A stretch of DNA of 64,000 bases from an uncultured Oscillospiraceae bacterium. GTDB lineage: Bacteria; Bacillota; Clostridia; Oscillospirales; Acutalibacteraceae. The notes under the pieces were generated by a model. It searched no databases, was not told the origin of the DNA, and saw only the letters and a program-made list of their open reading frames with translations. The position numbers were made by a program, and so were the translations under genes. Where the stretch lies: the NCBI GenBank assembly GCA_958448165.1, contig CAUDCW010000012.1, forward strand, positions 13,862-77,861, read 5' to 3'. The stretch's first letter is position 1, and every line of letters begins with the position of its first letter. Shown here piece after piece: positions 49,656 through 58,482 of the stretch.

Positions 49656-51023
49656 ATGATTACTTTTACGATTAATGACATTCTGAAGTCCAGCGGAGGA
49701 CGTTATGTTGGCGATGAAAGCCTGAAGCATACGCCTGTTGCAACTGTTGTCACCGACAGCCGCAAGGCAGGCGCAGGCTCCTGCTTTGCCGCAATCAAGG
49801 GTGAACGCAGTGACGGTCACGCTTACATAGAGCAGTGCTTTCAAAACGGTGCTGTTTGCGCAATTTGCGAGGAAGCGCCGCAAAACCCGTCAAAGCCGTG
49901 CGTTGTTGTTGAGTCAACACTGATTGCTCTTAAGCAGGTTGCCGAGCTTTACCGTTCACTTTTCAATATTCCTGTTGTCGGTATTACGGGCAGCGTCGGC
50001 AAGACCTCAACAAAAGAGATGGTTGCCGCTGTGCTGTCGCAGAAATTCAACGTCCATAAAACACAGGGCAATTTCAACAACGAGCTTGGCGTGCCGATAA
50101 CGCTTTTTGGCTTGAACGAAAGTCACACGGCGGCTGTTGTTGAAATGGGTATTTCCGATTTCGGCGAGATGACCCGTCTTGCAAAAATGGCAAGACCTAC
50201 TCACTGCATTATAACAAATATAGGCAACTGCCACCTTGAAAATCTGCACGACCGTGACGGTGTGCTTAGGGCTAAAACCGAGGTTTTTGATTATATGACG
50301 GGCGGTCGTGAGGTTTTCCTGAACGGCGACGACGATAAGCTTATTACTCAACAGAGCCGTGAGGGTATAGACCCGGTATTTTTCGGAATAAATAGTAAAA
50401 ACGAATATTATGCTGAGGATATCAAAAACAACGGTGAGAACGGCATAAGCTGTACGCTTGTTCACAACGACAGAAAAATCCCGGTGCATATTGATGCTAT
50501 AGGTACATATATGGTGTCAAACGCACTTGCGGCTTTTGCGGTCGGCGAGAGCCTCGGTATGACTGATGAGCAGATTGCAGACGGCGTTGCAGGCTACAAA
50601 ACAGTCGGCAGCCGTGACAACCTTATCAAAACAGGCAGAATAAACATCATCGATGACTGCTACAATGCAAACCCGAACTCGGTTATGGGCGCAATCGACA
50701 CGCTGATGAACTTCAGCGGCAGGCGTGTGTGCATACTCGGCGATATGAAGGAGCTTGGCGAAAATGAGCTTGAGCTACACAAAAAAGTCGGCGCATATGC
50801 AAAAGAAAAGTGTGTTGAACTTCTTCTGGCGGTCGGTCCGCTTGCAAAGAAAATTGCCGAGGGCTTTGGCGACGGGGCGTTGTGGTATGAAACTGTTGAC
50901 AGCCTTGTTGAGAATCTGAGCGAAATCATAAAAGACGGCGACAGCATACTCGTCAAGGCTTCAAGGGCGATGAGACTTGAGCGTGTTGTTGACGCATTAA
51001 AAAATAATCAGGATATGAGGTAG
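49656..51023 (+). CDS. murF: UDP-MurNAc-tripeptide--D-alanyl-D-alanine ligase
   Basis: A 455-residue Mur ligase that adds D-Ala-D-Ala to the tripeptide precursor. The N-terminal UDP-binding domain is at about 1-95. The ATP loop GITGSVGKTSTKEM is at about 112-125, with KTQGNFNNELGVPIT close by. The C-terminal domain has IIDDCYNANPNSV and LGDMKELGE. The product of ddl is its substrate, which explains the pairing. ATG at 49656 is chosen (TGGAATG upstream) over an earlier in-frame ATG inside ddl. Confidence 0.95.
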   Translation: MITFTINDILKSSGGRYVGDESLKHTPVATVVTDSRKAGAGSCFAAIKGERSDGHAYIEQCFQNGAVCAICEEAPQNPSKPCVVVESTLIALKQVAELYRSLFNIPVVGITGSVGKTSTKEMVAAVLSQKFNVHKTQGNFNNELGVPITLFGLNESHTAAVVEMGISDFGEMTRLAKMARPTHCIITNIGNCHLENLHDRDGVLRAKTEVFDYMTGGREVFLNGDDDKLITQQSREGIDPVFFGINSKNEYYAEDIKNNGENGISCTLVHNDRKIPVHIDAIGTYMVSNALAAFAVGESLGMTDEQIADGVAGYKTVGSRDNLIKTGRINIIDDCYNANPNSVMGAIDTLMNFSGRRVCILGDMKELGENELELHKKVGAYAKEKCVELLLAVGPLAKKIAEGFGDGALWYETVDSLVENLSEIIKDGDSILVKASRAMRLERVVDALKNNQDMR

Positions 51024-51028
51024 AAATA

Positions 51029-52384
51029 ATGGAAAAGAAAAGAAGCAGCTTTACCGGCAGAATCGGGTTTGTGCTTGCAGCAGCAGGCTCGGCTGTCGGA
51101 CTTGGAAACATTTGGCGTTTTCCTTATCTTGCGGCTAAATACGGCGGCGGTACATTTTTGATTGTCTATATCATACTTGCGGTCACCTTTGGCTTTGCAC
51201 TTATGGTGACGGAAATTGCAATAGGCAGAAAAACAGGACTGAGCGTTGTCGGAGCATACAAAAAGCTCGACAAGCGTTTCTCGGCGCTCGGGTGGCTTGC
51301 GGCGGCTGTGCCGATTATAATATTCCCGTATTATTGCGTTATCGGCGGCTGGGTAACAAAGTACGCATCAATGTTCATGACAAACCAGATGACAACAGCA
51401 TCTCAGGATGGCTATTTCGAAGGGTTTATCGCGGGAACGTGGGAGCCTCTGGGGTGGTTCTTCCTGTTTATTGCCTTGACTGCACTTATTGTTATGCTCG
51501 GCGTTAAGGGCGGAATTGAAAGAGCCAGCAAAATTCTTATGCCGATTCTTGTTGTTATGACAATCGGAATCTGCATTTTTGTTATCTGTCAGCCAGGTGC
51601 GCTCGACGGTGTGCTCTATTACTTCACACCGACCCTTGACGGACTAAATGTAAATATGATTCTTGCGGCTCTCGGTCAGCTTTTCTATTCAATGTCGCTT
51701 GCAATGGGCATAATGATAACCTACGGCTCATATATGAAAAAAGATGTTGATATTGAGAAATCAACCAAGCAGATTGAAAGTTTCGACATCGGCATAGCAC
51801 TTCTTGCAGGCTTGATGATTGTTCCGTCCGTCTTTGTATTCTCCGGCGGAGATTTGTCAAAGCTTAAGGCAGGTCCGTCGCTTATGTTTATCACACTGCC
51901 GCAGGTTTTTGAAAATATGTGGGCAGGTCAGTTTATCGGCGCTTTGTTCTTCCTGCTTGTTCTATTTGCGGCGCTGACTTCTTCGGTTTCGCTTATGGAA
52001 ACAATTGTGTCTATCATCACCGACAAAACAAAGCTCAACAGACGTCTTGTCTGCCTTATCGTACTGGTTGGCGCACTTCTTATCGGTGTTCCGTCGTCAC
52101 TCGGCTTCGGCGTATGGCGCGATTTCACGATTATGGGAATGTCAATTCTTGACTTCTTCGATTTCATCAGCAACAGCGTTATGATGCCGATTGTAGCACT
52201 CTTCACCTGCCTGCTTGTCGGATATTTTGTCGGCACAAAGGTTATCGGCGACGAGGTAAGACTCTCGTCAAAATTCAAGCGTCAGAAAATGTATAATGTT
52301 GTTATCAAGTATATTGCACCGGTGTTTATTCTGGCAATCCTGATAAGCTCGGTTCTGAATTCGCTTGGAATTATCAAATTGTAA
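51029..52384 (+). CDS. Neurotransmitter:sodium symporter (SLC6/LeuT) family transporter
   Basis: A 451-residue membrane protein with about 11-12 helices. The family signature in helix 1 is GSAVGLGNIWRFPYLAAKYGGG-like (GSAVGLGNIWRFPYL seen), containing the unwound substrate- and sodium-binding segment. Bacterial relatives (LeuT, TnaT, MhsT) import amino acids with sodium. The substrate here is unknown. It begins 5 bases after murF with a usable ribosome site (ATGAGGTAG), so it is probably in the same operon, perhaps as an amino-acid source for wall synthesis. Confidence 0.9.
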   Translation: MEKKRSSFTGRIGFVLAAAGSAVGLGNIWRFPYLAAKYGGGTFLIVYIILAVTFGFALMVTEIAIGRKTGLSVVGAYKKLDKRFSALGWLAAAVPIIIFPYYCVIGGWVTKYASMFMTNQMTTASQDGYFEGFIAGTWEPLGWFFLFIALTALIVMLGVKGGIERASKILMPILVVMTIGICIFVICQPGALDGVLYYFTPTLDGLNVNMILAALGQLFYSMSLAMGIMITYGSYMKKDVDIEKSTKQIESFDIGIALLAGLMIVPSVFVFSGGDLSKLKAGPSLMFITLPQVFENMWAGQFIGALFFLLVLFAALTSSVSLMETIVSIITDKTKLNRRLVCLIVLVGALLIGVPSSLGFGVWRDFTIMGMSILDFFDFISNSVMMPIVALFTCLLVGYFVGTKVIGDEVRLSSKFKRQKMYNVVIKYIAPVFILAILISSVLNSLGIIKL

Positions 52385-52420
52385 TAAAGAAAAACGGCAT
52401 AATGCCGACGGAGGTTTCAT

Positions 52421-53002
52421 ATGTATAACAACTGGGACGATCTGAAAAAAGACTGCCTTAACTGCCGGCTGTGCGGACTTTGCGAAACAAGGACGAATGT
52501 GGTTGTCGGCGTCGGCAACCCCGACTCAAAGGTGCTGTTTATCGGCGAGGGACCCGGTCAGAACGAGGATTTGCAGGGTGAACCTTTTGTCGGCAGAGGC
52601 GGCAAGCTGCTTGATAAAATGCTTGCTGCTGTTCACCTTGACAGAAACAAGAACATTTACATAGCAAATATCGTCAAGTGCCGTCCGCCGCAGAACCGTG
52701 ACCCGTTCCCCGAGGAGCAGGAGCAGTGCAACCGCTGGCTTCAGGCTCAGATTGAGCTTATCAAGCCGAAGATAATAGTGTGCCTTGGCAGAATTGCCGC
52801 AATGAAGATGTTCAAGCCCGACATCAAAATAACAAAGGAACACGGGCAGTTCTTTGAAAAAGACGGAATTCTCTATATGGCAACACTTCATCCTGCAGCT
52901 CTTCTCAGAAACCCGAACAACAAGCCTGCGGCTTTTCAGGACTTTTTGAATTTGCAGCAAAAGATTTATGAGCTTTGTCCCGAAACATACGCAGAAAATT
53001 AA
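52421..53002 (+). CDS. udg: Uracil-DNA glycosylase, family 4-type (iron-sulfur)
   Basis: A 193-residue glycosylase of the thermophile/SPO1-polymerase-N-terminal-like group that removes uracil from DNA. Cys residues of the [4Fe-4S] cluster are in CLNCRLCGLCETR (first pair) and further on near the KCRPP region. Motif 1 is GEGPGQNEDLQGEPFVGRGG, and motif 2 is HPAALLRNP. Length fits family 4; family 5 members are usually longer. The gene ends a plus-strand run, and a repeat-rich spacer follows. Confidence 0.92.
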   Translation: MYNNWDDLKKDCLNCRLCGLCETRTNVVVGVGNPDSKVLFIGEGPGQNEDLQGEPFVGRGGKLLDKMLAAVHLDRNKNIYIANIVKCRPPQNRDPFPEEQEQCNRWLQAQIELIKPKIIVCLGRIAAMKMFKPDIKITKEHGQFFEKDGILYMATLHPAALLRNPNNKPAAFQDFLNLQQKIYELCPETYAEN

Positions 53003-53022
53003 TATATGAATATCCCGTTAGT

Positions 53023-53054
53023 AGAGTTTTGAGATTTGAGTTTTGAGTTTTCAG
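53023..53054 (+). repeat. GAGTTTT-type heptad array (left flank of copy 4)
   Basis: GAGTTTT, GAGATTT, GAGTTTT, GAGTTTT at 7-base spacing. With 53251-53288, where the inverted form (CTCTGAAC...CTCTGAACTC) occurs, it brackets the palindromic element at 53074-53245. Confidence 0.65.
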
Positions 53055-53073
53055 TCATTATTTAATAACGTAG

Positions 53074-53245
53074 GGAAACACTGATTAAATCGTTTGTGCA
53101 TATTGCGCCGTCAGATTTTTCGTCAGGTTGGACAAACAAACCGCAGTAATGCTGTCGCATTACGAGGATTTTTTGGTCAGGCTGACGGAAAATATGCAAG
53201 CAAGATGTGCAAACAGCTTTTAAGCGTGATTTATTCAGTGTTTCC
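53074..53245 (-). repeat. Dispersed palindromic element, copy 4 (MITE-like, inverted)
   Basis: 172 bp in the orientation opposite to copies 1-3, from GGAAACACTGATTAAATC to GATTTATTCAGTGTTTCC. It is the best-preserved copy at its ends. Flanks read CGTA-G...CCT-TAGG, consistent with a TA duplication. It contains no gene. Confidence 0.85.
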
Positions 53246-53250
53246 TTAGG

Positions 53251-53288
53251 TACTGCAACTCTGAACTATCGACTCTGAACTCAAAAAT
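53251..53288 (-). repeat. Inverted heptad array (right flank of copy 4)
   Basis: CTCTGAACTATCGACTCTGAACTC is the reverse-complement style of the left array (GAGTTCAGAGTCGATAG...). It is short and imperfect. Confidence 0.5.
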
Positions 53289-53340
53289 TAATCTTGTTTA
53301 GCTTACTGAAGGGGATAAACATAAAATCTGATATTTTGAA

Positions 53341-53376
53341 CTGCGGCGAGGTGCGCTTGCCGCAGTTTTTCTTTTT
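53341..53376 (+). terminator. Intrinsic terminator in the glgB upstream spacer
   Basis: CTGCGGC (53341-53347), loop of 11, GCCGCAG (53359-53365), then TTTTTCTTTTTT. No annotated gene ends within 300 bases on this strand, so it may end udg read-through or a short unseen transcript. The remaining 53377-53565 is AT-rich, with no gene seen. Confidence 0.75.
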
Positions 53377-53565
53377 TAAAAACTATTTCTGTACTGTGCT
53401 TTTCTTGTTTTCGACACAGCCGTCGATATATAATTCATCGATGAGAAAAGTAAAACGATTCTTATTTTTGATAGAATTGATATAATTTTGCACAATTGCG
53501 GTGACTTGACTCAAAAAAAATAGATTAAATTAACGAGAAATTTATGCAAAAATTTTAAAAAACTA

Positions 53566-53594
53566 TTGAATTCCAATCAAAATCTTGGTATTAT
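53566..53594 (+). promoter_or_regulatory. Candidate sigma-A promoter for glgB
   Basis: TTGAAT at 53566-53571, a 17-base spacer and TATTAT at 53589-53594. The leader to the glgB start is about 75 bases. Confidence 0.55.
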
Positions 53595-53676
53595 ATTATA
53601 TAAAGATTAGGTAGATTGAGAAAAGTGTAACTTTTGCTTAATCTGCCCCAAAATACAAAGCATAAGGAAGGAGAAC

Positions 53677-55830
53677 ATGAACATGGCCAACGAATTATTT
53701 GACGCTATGTCCATCGAAGCAGAAAAAGAAAAGGAGCTTTTTCTGTCCGGCAAAAGTACCACCGCATATAAATACATGGGCGCCCACAAGGGTGTAAACA
53801 AGGACGGATACGAGGGAGTTATTTTCCGTGTATGGGCACCACATGCCCTGACAGTTTCGGTTGTAGGTGACTTCAACAACTGGGACAATATGGCGGATTA
53901 CATGACCAAGGTTGACGAACGCGGCATCTGGGAGTGCTTTATCGGCAATGTCAAGCAGTTTGACTGCTATAAGTACTGTGTTGAAACACCGTGGTTTGAA
54001 AAGCTCTATAAGTCAGACCCGTACGCTTTTCATGCACAGACACGCCCCGACAATGCATCCAAGTTCTATGATTTCCCGGAGTTTAACTGGGAGGACAGCG
54101 AGTTTGAGGAGAAGCTGAAGAACGAAGACAGAGGGCTGGAAAAGCCGATGAATATCTATGAGATTCACGCAGGCTCATGGAAACTCGGCAAGGATGGCGA
54201 AAGACTGAGTTACCACAATCTTGCAAAGGAGCTTGTTCCCTACGTTAAGGAAATGGGCTATACACATATCGAGCTTATGCCGATCACCGAATATCCCTAT
54301 GACGGTTCATGGGGCTATCAGGTTACCGGATATTATGCGCCGACATCACGCTACGGCACACCGGACGATTTCAAGAGCTTTGTCAATGAGTGCCACAAGG
54401 CAGGCATACAGGTTATTCTCGACTGGGTTCCGGCTCATTTTCCGAAAGATGCTCATGGTCTTGCACGTTTTGACGGCACCTGCTGCTATGAATATGCCGA
54501 CACAAGAAAGGGCGAGCATAAGGAGTGGGGAACACTTGTGTTCGATTACAGCCGTTTTGAGGTTAAGAGCTTCCTGACCTCAAGTGCTAACTTCTGGTTC
54601 AATGAATATCATATTGACGGTATTCGTGTTGATGCTGTTGCGTCAATGCTTTATCTTGACTACAACCGTAAGGACGGCGAGTGGGTTGCAAATATGTACG
54701 GAGGCAAGGAACATCTTGAGGCTGTTGACTTCCTGCGCCATCTTAATTGGGGTATCCAGCAAAATCTACCGGGCAAATATATGATAGCTGAGGAATCAAC
54801 CTCGTGGCCGCTTGTTTCAAGACCGACAGAAGACGGCGGACTTGGATTTACATATAAGTGGAATATGGGCTGGATGAACGATATGCTTCGTTATATGTCG
54901 CTCGATCCGCTTTACCGCCCGTTCCACCACGATGCACTTACATTCAGCTTTTTCTATGCATTTTCCGAAAACTTCCTCCTGCCGATTTCGCACGATGAAG
55001 TTGTTTACGGTAAATGCTCACTCATCAACAAAATGCCGGGCGACTATGATATGAAGTTTGCCGGTGTTCGTGCCTTCATTGCGTACATGATGATTCACCC
55101 GGGCAAAAAGCTGACATTTATGGGCTCTGAAATCGGTCAGTTTGACGAGTGGGATTCCACAAAGGAGCTTCAGTGGAACCTTCTCGACTTTCCGAAGCAC
55201 AAGCAGTTAAATAACTTCTTCAAAGAAATCAACCACTTCTATCTCCAAAATCCGCCTCTTTATGAGATTGACTTCTCCTGGGAGGGCTTCCAGTGGATTC
55301 ACCATAATGACTATACTCAGAGCGTTCTGGCTTTCCAGCGTATTGACAAAAGCGGCGAAAGAATTATCGGTGTCTGCAACTTCCAGCCGATGCTCAGAGA
55401 GAATTATTCAATCGGCGTTCCGGAGAACGGCATTTACGCAGAGGTATTCAACACCGATGACGAGCGCTTCGGCGGCAGCGGCATTACAAACGGACAGCAT
55501 ATTGATTCAAACGGCGAAGAAATGCACGATCTGGATCAGTCAATTATGCTCACTCTTCCGCCTATGTCTGTTATGTACTTCAAGTGTATAGAGAAGAAGC
55601 CGCCAAGACCAAAGAAGAAAAAGGTTACAAAGACAAAAAAGACAACTGCTGCCAAGACAACAGCAGACGATGATAAAACCGAAAAGGCAGAAAAGACAGT
55701 AAAAACAAAAACTGCTGCAAAAACAACAAAAACAACTAAGGCAAAAACAACCAAGACTACTGCAGCAAAAACAACTAAAACAACAAAAAAAGCTGACACT
55801 GCCGATAAAACAAGCGAAAAAGAGGAGTAA
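53677..55830 (+). CDS. glgB: 1,4-alpha-glucan branching enzyme with Lys/Thr-rich tail
   Basis: A 717-residue GH13 enzyme that cuts alpha-1,4 chains and rejoins them as alpha-1,6 branches in glycogen. An N-terminal CBM48 domain (FRVWAPHALTVSVVGDFNNW) is followed by the catalytic barrel, with nucleophile Asp at about 319 (GIRVDAVASML), acid Glu at about 372 (IAEESTSWP) and ISHDEVVYGK. The last ~78 residues (from about 640) are almost only Lys, Thr, Ala with a few Glu/Asp, a histone-H1-like low-complexity tail not needed for catalysis. GGAAGGAG precedes the ATG. It has its own promoter and is separated from glgC by a 260-base leader. Confidence 0.94.
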   Translation: MNMANELFDAMSIEAEKEKELFLSGKSTTAYKYMGAHKGVNKDGYEGVIFRVWAPHALTVSVVGDFNNWDNMADYMTKVDERGIWECFIGNVKQFDCYKYCVETPWFEKLYKSDPYAFHAQTRPDNASKFYDFPEFNWEDSEFEEKLKNEDRGLEKPMNIYEIHAGSWKLGKDGERLSYHNLAKELVPYVKEMGYTHIELMPITEYPYDGSWGYQVTGYYAPTSRYGTPDDFKSFVNECHKAGIQVILDWVPAHFPKDAHGLARFDGTCCYEYADTRKGEHKEWGTLVFDYSRFEVKSFLTSSANFWFNEYHIDGIRVDAVASMLYLDYNRKDGEWVANMYGGKEHLEAVDFLRHLNWGIQQNLPGKYMIAEESTSWPLVSRPTEDGGLGFTYKWNMGWMNDMLRYMSLDPLYRPFHHDALTFSFFYAFSENFLLPISHDEVVYGKCSLINKMPGDYDMKFAGVRAFIAYMMIHPGKKLTFMGSEIGQFDEWDSTKELQWNLLDFPKHKQLNNFFKEINHFYLQNPPLYEIDFSWEGFQWIHHNDYTQSVLAFQRIDKSGERIIGVCNFQPMLRENYSIGVPENGIYAEVFNTDDERFGGSGITNGQHIDSNGEEMHDLDQSIMLTLPPMSVMYFKCIEKKPPRPKKKKVTKTKKTTAAKTTADDDKTEKAEKTVKTKTAAKTTKTTKAKTTKTTAAKTTKTTKKADTADKTSEKEE

Positions 55831-56090
55831 TTTCCCTGTTGCTTACAAGATGCGATTGCATTTTTTGAAATTTTATATTATTATTAAATAGCATTATTTA
55901 TGTTATGAGTTGATGAATAACCGAAAACACGGCACGGCAGAATGTTTTTTGCAGTGTAAACCGACAGAGAGACGGTGACAGAATATTGCTGCTCTTTCCG
56001 GATAATCTGCGAGGAATCCTCTTGCCTTGCCGTGCGTTCCGATTGACTATCGCTTGCTGAAAAAATGCAAAATAAGGAGGTATACAAATA
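55831..56090 (+). promoter_or_regulatory. Structured leader upstream of glgC
   Basis: A 260-base gap with no gene. A weak promoter (TTGAAA at 55865-55870, then TAGCAT at 55889-55894) starts an AT-rich stretch. Downstream, GCACGGCA at 55932-55939 can pair with TGCCGTGC at 56028-56035, enclosing ~90 bases that hold ACCG...CGGT and GAGGA...TCCTC short pairings. AAGGAGG at 56075-56081 is the glgC ribosome site. I do not recognise a known riboswitch. Confidence 0.4.
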
Positions 56091-57314
56091 ATGCAAAACT
56101 ATCCTAAGCAAGAAGTCGTTGCTATGCTGCTTGCAGGAGGACAGGGAAGCAGATTGGGTGTTCTTACCCAAAATATTGCAAAGCCTGCCGTTCCCTTTGG
56201 CGGTAAGTACAGGATAATAGATTTTCCGCTTTCCAACTGCGTAAATTCCGGCATTGACGAGGTCGGCGTTCTCACACAGTATCAGCCGCTGGTTCTGAAT
56301 GAGTATATCGGCACAGGTCAGCCATGGGATCTTGACGGAATTTTTGAGGGCGTTCATTGCCTGAGTCCGTATCAGCAGATTGACGGTGCAGCATGGTATT
56401 CCGGCACTGCAAACGCAATTTATCAGAATATCAACTACATAGACCGCTACAGACCGGAATATGTTGTTATCCTTTCGGGCGACCATATTTACAAGATGGA
56501 CTATTCCAAGATGATTGCCGAGCATAAGCAGAACAACGCTGACTGCACAATAGCGTCAATCGACGTTCCGCTTGCCGAGGCGTCACGCTTTGGTATTCTC
56601 AACACAAATCCCGACGGCTCAATATATGAATTTGACGAGAAGCCGGCTGTGCCGAAGAGCACAAACGCATCAATGGGAATATATGTTTTCACATGGAGCA
56701 AGCTGCGCAAATATCTCATTGAGGACGCAGAAAAAGAAGATTCAAGCCATGACTTCGGCAAGGACGTTCTTCCGGCAATGCTCAATGCCGGCGAAAGAAT
56801 GTTCTCTTATCGCTTTGAGGGCTATTGGAAGGATGTCGGAACTATAGACAGCCTTTGGGAAGCAAATATGGATTTGCTCGACCCGAATGTTCCTCTTGAT
56901 TTAAGCGGAGAAAAGGATAAGATTTATTCAAGAAATCCTGTTATGCCGCCGCAGTATGTTTCACAGACTGCAAAAATTCAGAACGCTCTTGTGGCTGACG
57001 GCTGCAACATTTACGGTGAGGTAGAGTTTTCTGTTCTGTTCGCCGGTGTAACTGTCGGCGTCGGAGCTGTTGTAACTGACTCAATTGTTATGCCGGGCGC
57101 CGTTATCGAGGACAACGCTGTTGTTCAGTATGCTATAATCGGCGAGAACGCACACATCGGCAGCGGTGCCGTTGTTGGCAAGCGTCCCGAGGATATTGAA
57201 GATAAGGACCAGTGGGGTATTGCTGTTGTCGGCGGCAATCTTCACATCGGCAAAAATGCGGTAGTTGCCGCAAAAGAAATGGTTTACAATGATATAGAGG
57301 GGGATGTAGAGTAA
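56091..57314 (+). CDS. glgC: Glucose-1-phosphate adenylyltransferase, catalytic subunit
   Basis: A 407-residue enzyme making ADP-glucose from ATP and glucose 1-phosphate, the rate-setting step in bacterial glycogen synthesis. The nucleotide loop MLLAGGQGSRLGVLT and KPAVPFGGKYRIIDFPLSN are complete; the catalytic LSGDHIYKMDY has the key Asp. A C-terminal left-handed beta-helix is seen in the hexapeptide repeats (GVGAVVTDSIVMPGAVI). It overlaps glgD by one base, so the two subunits are made together. Confidence 0.95.
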   Translation: MQNYPKQEVVAMLLAGGQGSRLGVLTQNIAKPAVPFGGKYRIIDFPLSNCVNSGIDEVGVLTQYQPLVLNEYIGTGQPWDLDGIFEGVHCLSPYQQIDGAAWYSGTANAIYQNINYIDRYRPEYVVILSGDHIYKMDYSKMIAEHKQNNADCTIASIDVPLAEASRFGILNTNPDGSIYEFDEKPAVPKSTNASMGIYVFTWSKLRKYLIEDAEKEDSSHDFGKDVLPAMLNAGERMFSYRFEGYWKDVGTIDSLWEANMDLLDPNVPLDLSGEKDKIYSRNPVMPPQYVSQTAKIQNALVADGCNIYGEVEFSVLFAGVTVGVGAVVTDSIVMPGAVIEDNAVVQYAIIGENAHIGSGAVVGKRPEDIEDKDQWGIAVVGGNLHIGKNAVVAAKEMVYNDIEGDVE

Positions 57315-58441
57315 TGAAAGGAACAAACATTTTAGGATTGGTTTTTCCTAACGTAAACGACATCTGCATCCCTGAGCTCACATCCAAAAGAGCTATCGGC
57401 TCTATTCCGTTCGGCGGAAAATACAGGTTGATTGATTTTACTCTTTCAAACCTTGTTAATTCCGGTATCGACAGAGTCGGTGTTGTTGCGGAGAAGAAGT
57501 TTGCATCTCTGATGGACCATCTGGGTTCCGGTAAGGCTTGGGATTTGTCAAAGCGCCGCGGCGGTCTTACAATTCTCTCGCCGTACAGTATGGGTGTTGA
57601 CAGCTTCACGACAACCATTGAGTGTATGTATAATATTAGAGGCTTTGTCGAGAAATCGCCGGAGGAATACGTTCTTCTGACAACCGGCAACAACATCTTC
57701 AACTGTGACTACAGCAAGATGATTGAACAGCACACAAAAACTAACGCCGACATTACATTTATGTATGTTCACGGCTCAGTTTCAAAGGGTGCAACAGCAC
57801 CTATAATTATAACAACGGACACAGACAACAAGATAACCGATATGGTTATTAACCCTCGTGTTGAAAATGCAACCGACGTCGAGTGTGATTATCTCTTCTC
57901 TTCAATGTTTATGAAGAAAGAGCTTTTACTCGATTTGCTTGTTGACTGTGTCAGCAGAAATGCTCTTGATTTCAGACGTAACCTTATTCTGGATAATTAC
58001 AAGAGATTCAATGTTTACGGCTATGAGTTCACCGGTTACTGTTCATCAATAACCTCTCTTGACACATATTTCAAAACAAATATGTCGCTTATGGATCCGC
58101 TTGTAAGGGCTGACCTGTTCAATTCGGACAGACCTATTTTCACAAAGGTGCGCGATGATATGCCGAGCAAATACGGTCTTGGTTCGTCTGTCAACAACTC
58201 GCTCATTGCGCAGGGCTGCGTTATTGAAGGTGAGGTTGAAAACAGTATTATTTCCAAGGGCGTTCACATTGGCAAGGGAGCGAAGGTTGATAACTGCATC
58301 ATAATGCAGGACACCAAAATCGGCGAGAACGCAAGACTGAGCTACGTTATCTGCGATAAGGATGTTGTTATTAAAAACGACAGAGCTCTCATGGGCTACG
58401 ACACCTATCCGATTTATATTGCAAAGGATAGCACTGTTTGA
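57314..58441 (+). CDS. glgD: Glucose-1-phosphate adenylyltransferase-like regulatory subunit
   Basis: A 375-residue GlgC paralogue. The catalytic loop is degenerate: ILGLVFPNVNDICIPEL stands where GlgC has the glycine-rich LAGGQGSRL, and TTGNNIFNCDY replaces SGDHIYKMDY, losing the catalytic Asp. GlgD is therefore probably not catalytic alone. In Firmicutes it pairs with GlgC and raises activity or changes control. The nucleotidyltransferase fold and C-terminal beta-helix (EGEVENSIISKGVHIGKGA) are still present. The order glgC-glgD-glgA is typical. Confidence 0.93.
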   Translation: MKGTNILGLVFPNVNDICIPELTSKRAIGSIPFGGKYRLIDFTLSNLVNSGIDRVGVVAEKKFASLMDHLGSGKAWDLSKRRGGLTILSPYSMGVDSFTTTIECMYNIRGFVEKSPEEYVLLTTGNNIFNCDYSKMIEQHTKTNADITFMYVHGSVSKGATAPIIITTDTDNKITDMVINPRVENATDVECDYLFSSMFMKKELLLDLLVDCVSRNALDFRRNLILDNYKRFNVYGYEFTGYCSSITSLDTYFKTNMSLMDPLVRADLFNSDRPIFTKVRDDMPSKYGLGSSVNNSLIAQGCVIEGEVENSIISKGVHIGKGAKVDNCIIMQDTKIGENARLSYVICDKDVVIKNDRALMGYDTYPIYIAKDSTV

Positions 58442-58482
58442 TATAAATATTGTATTGATAAAATTTGATAGGAGATTATGTT

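Noticed and set aside
53294..53485. 63-codon open frame upstream of glgB
   Set aside because: It runs through the terminator hairpin and a poly-T stretch; composition is unlike the coding genes.
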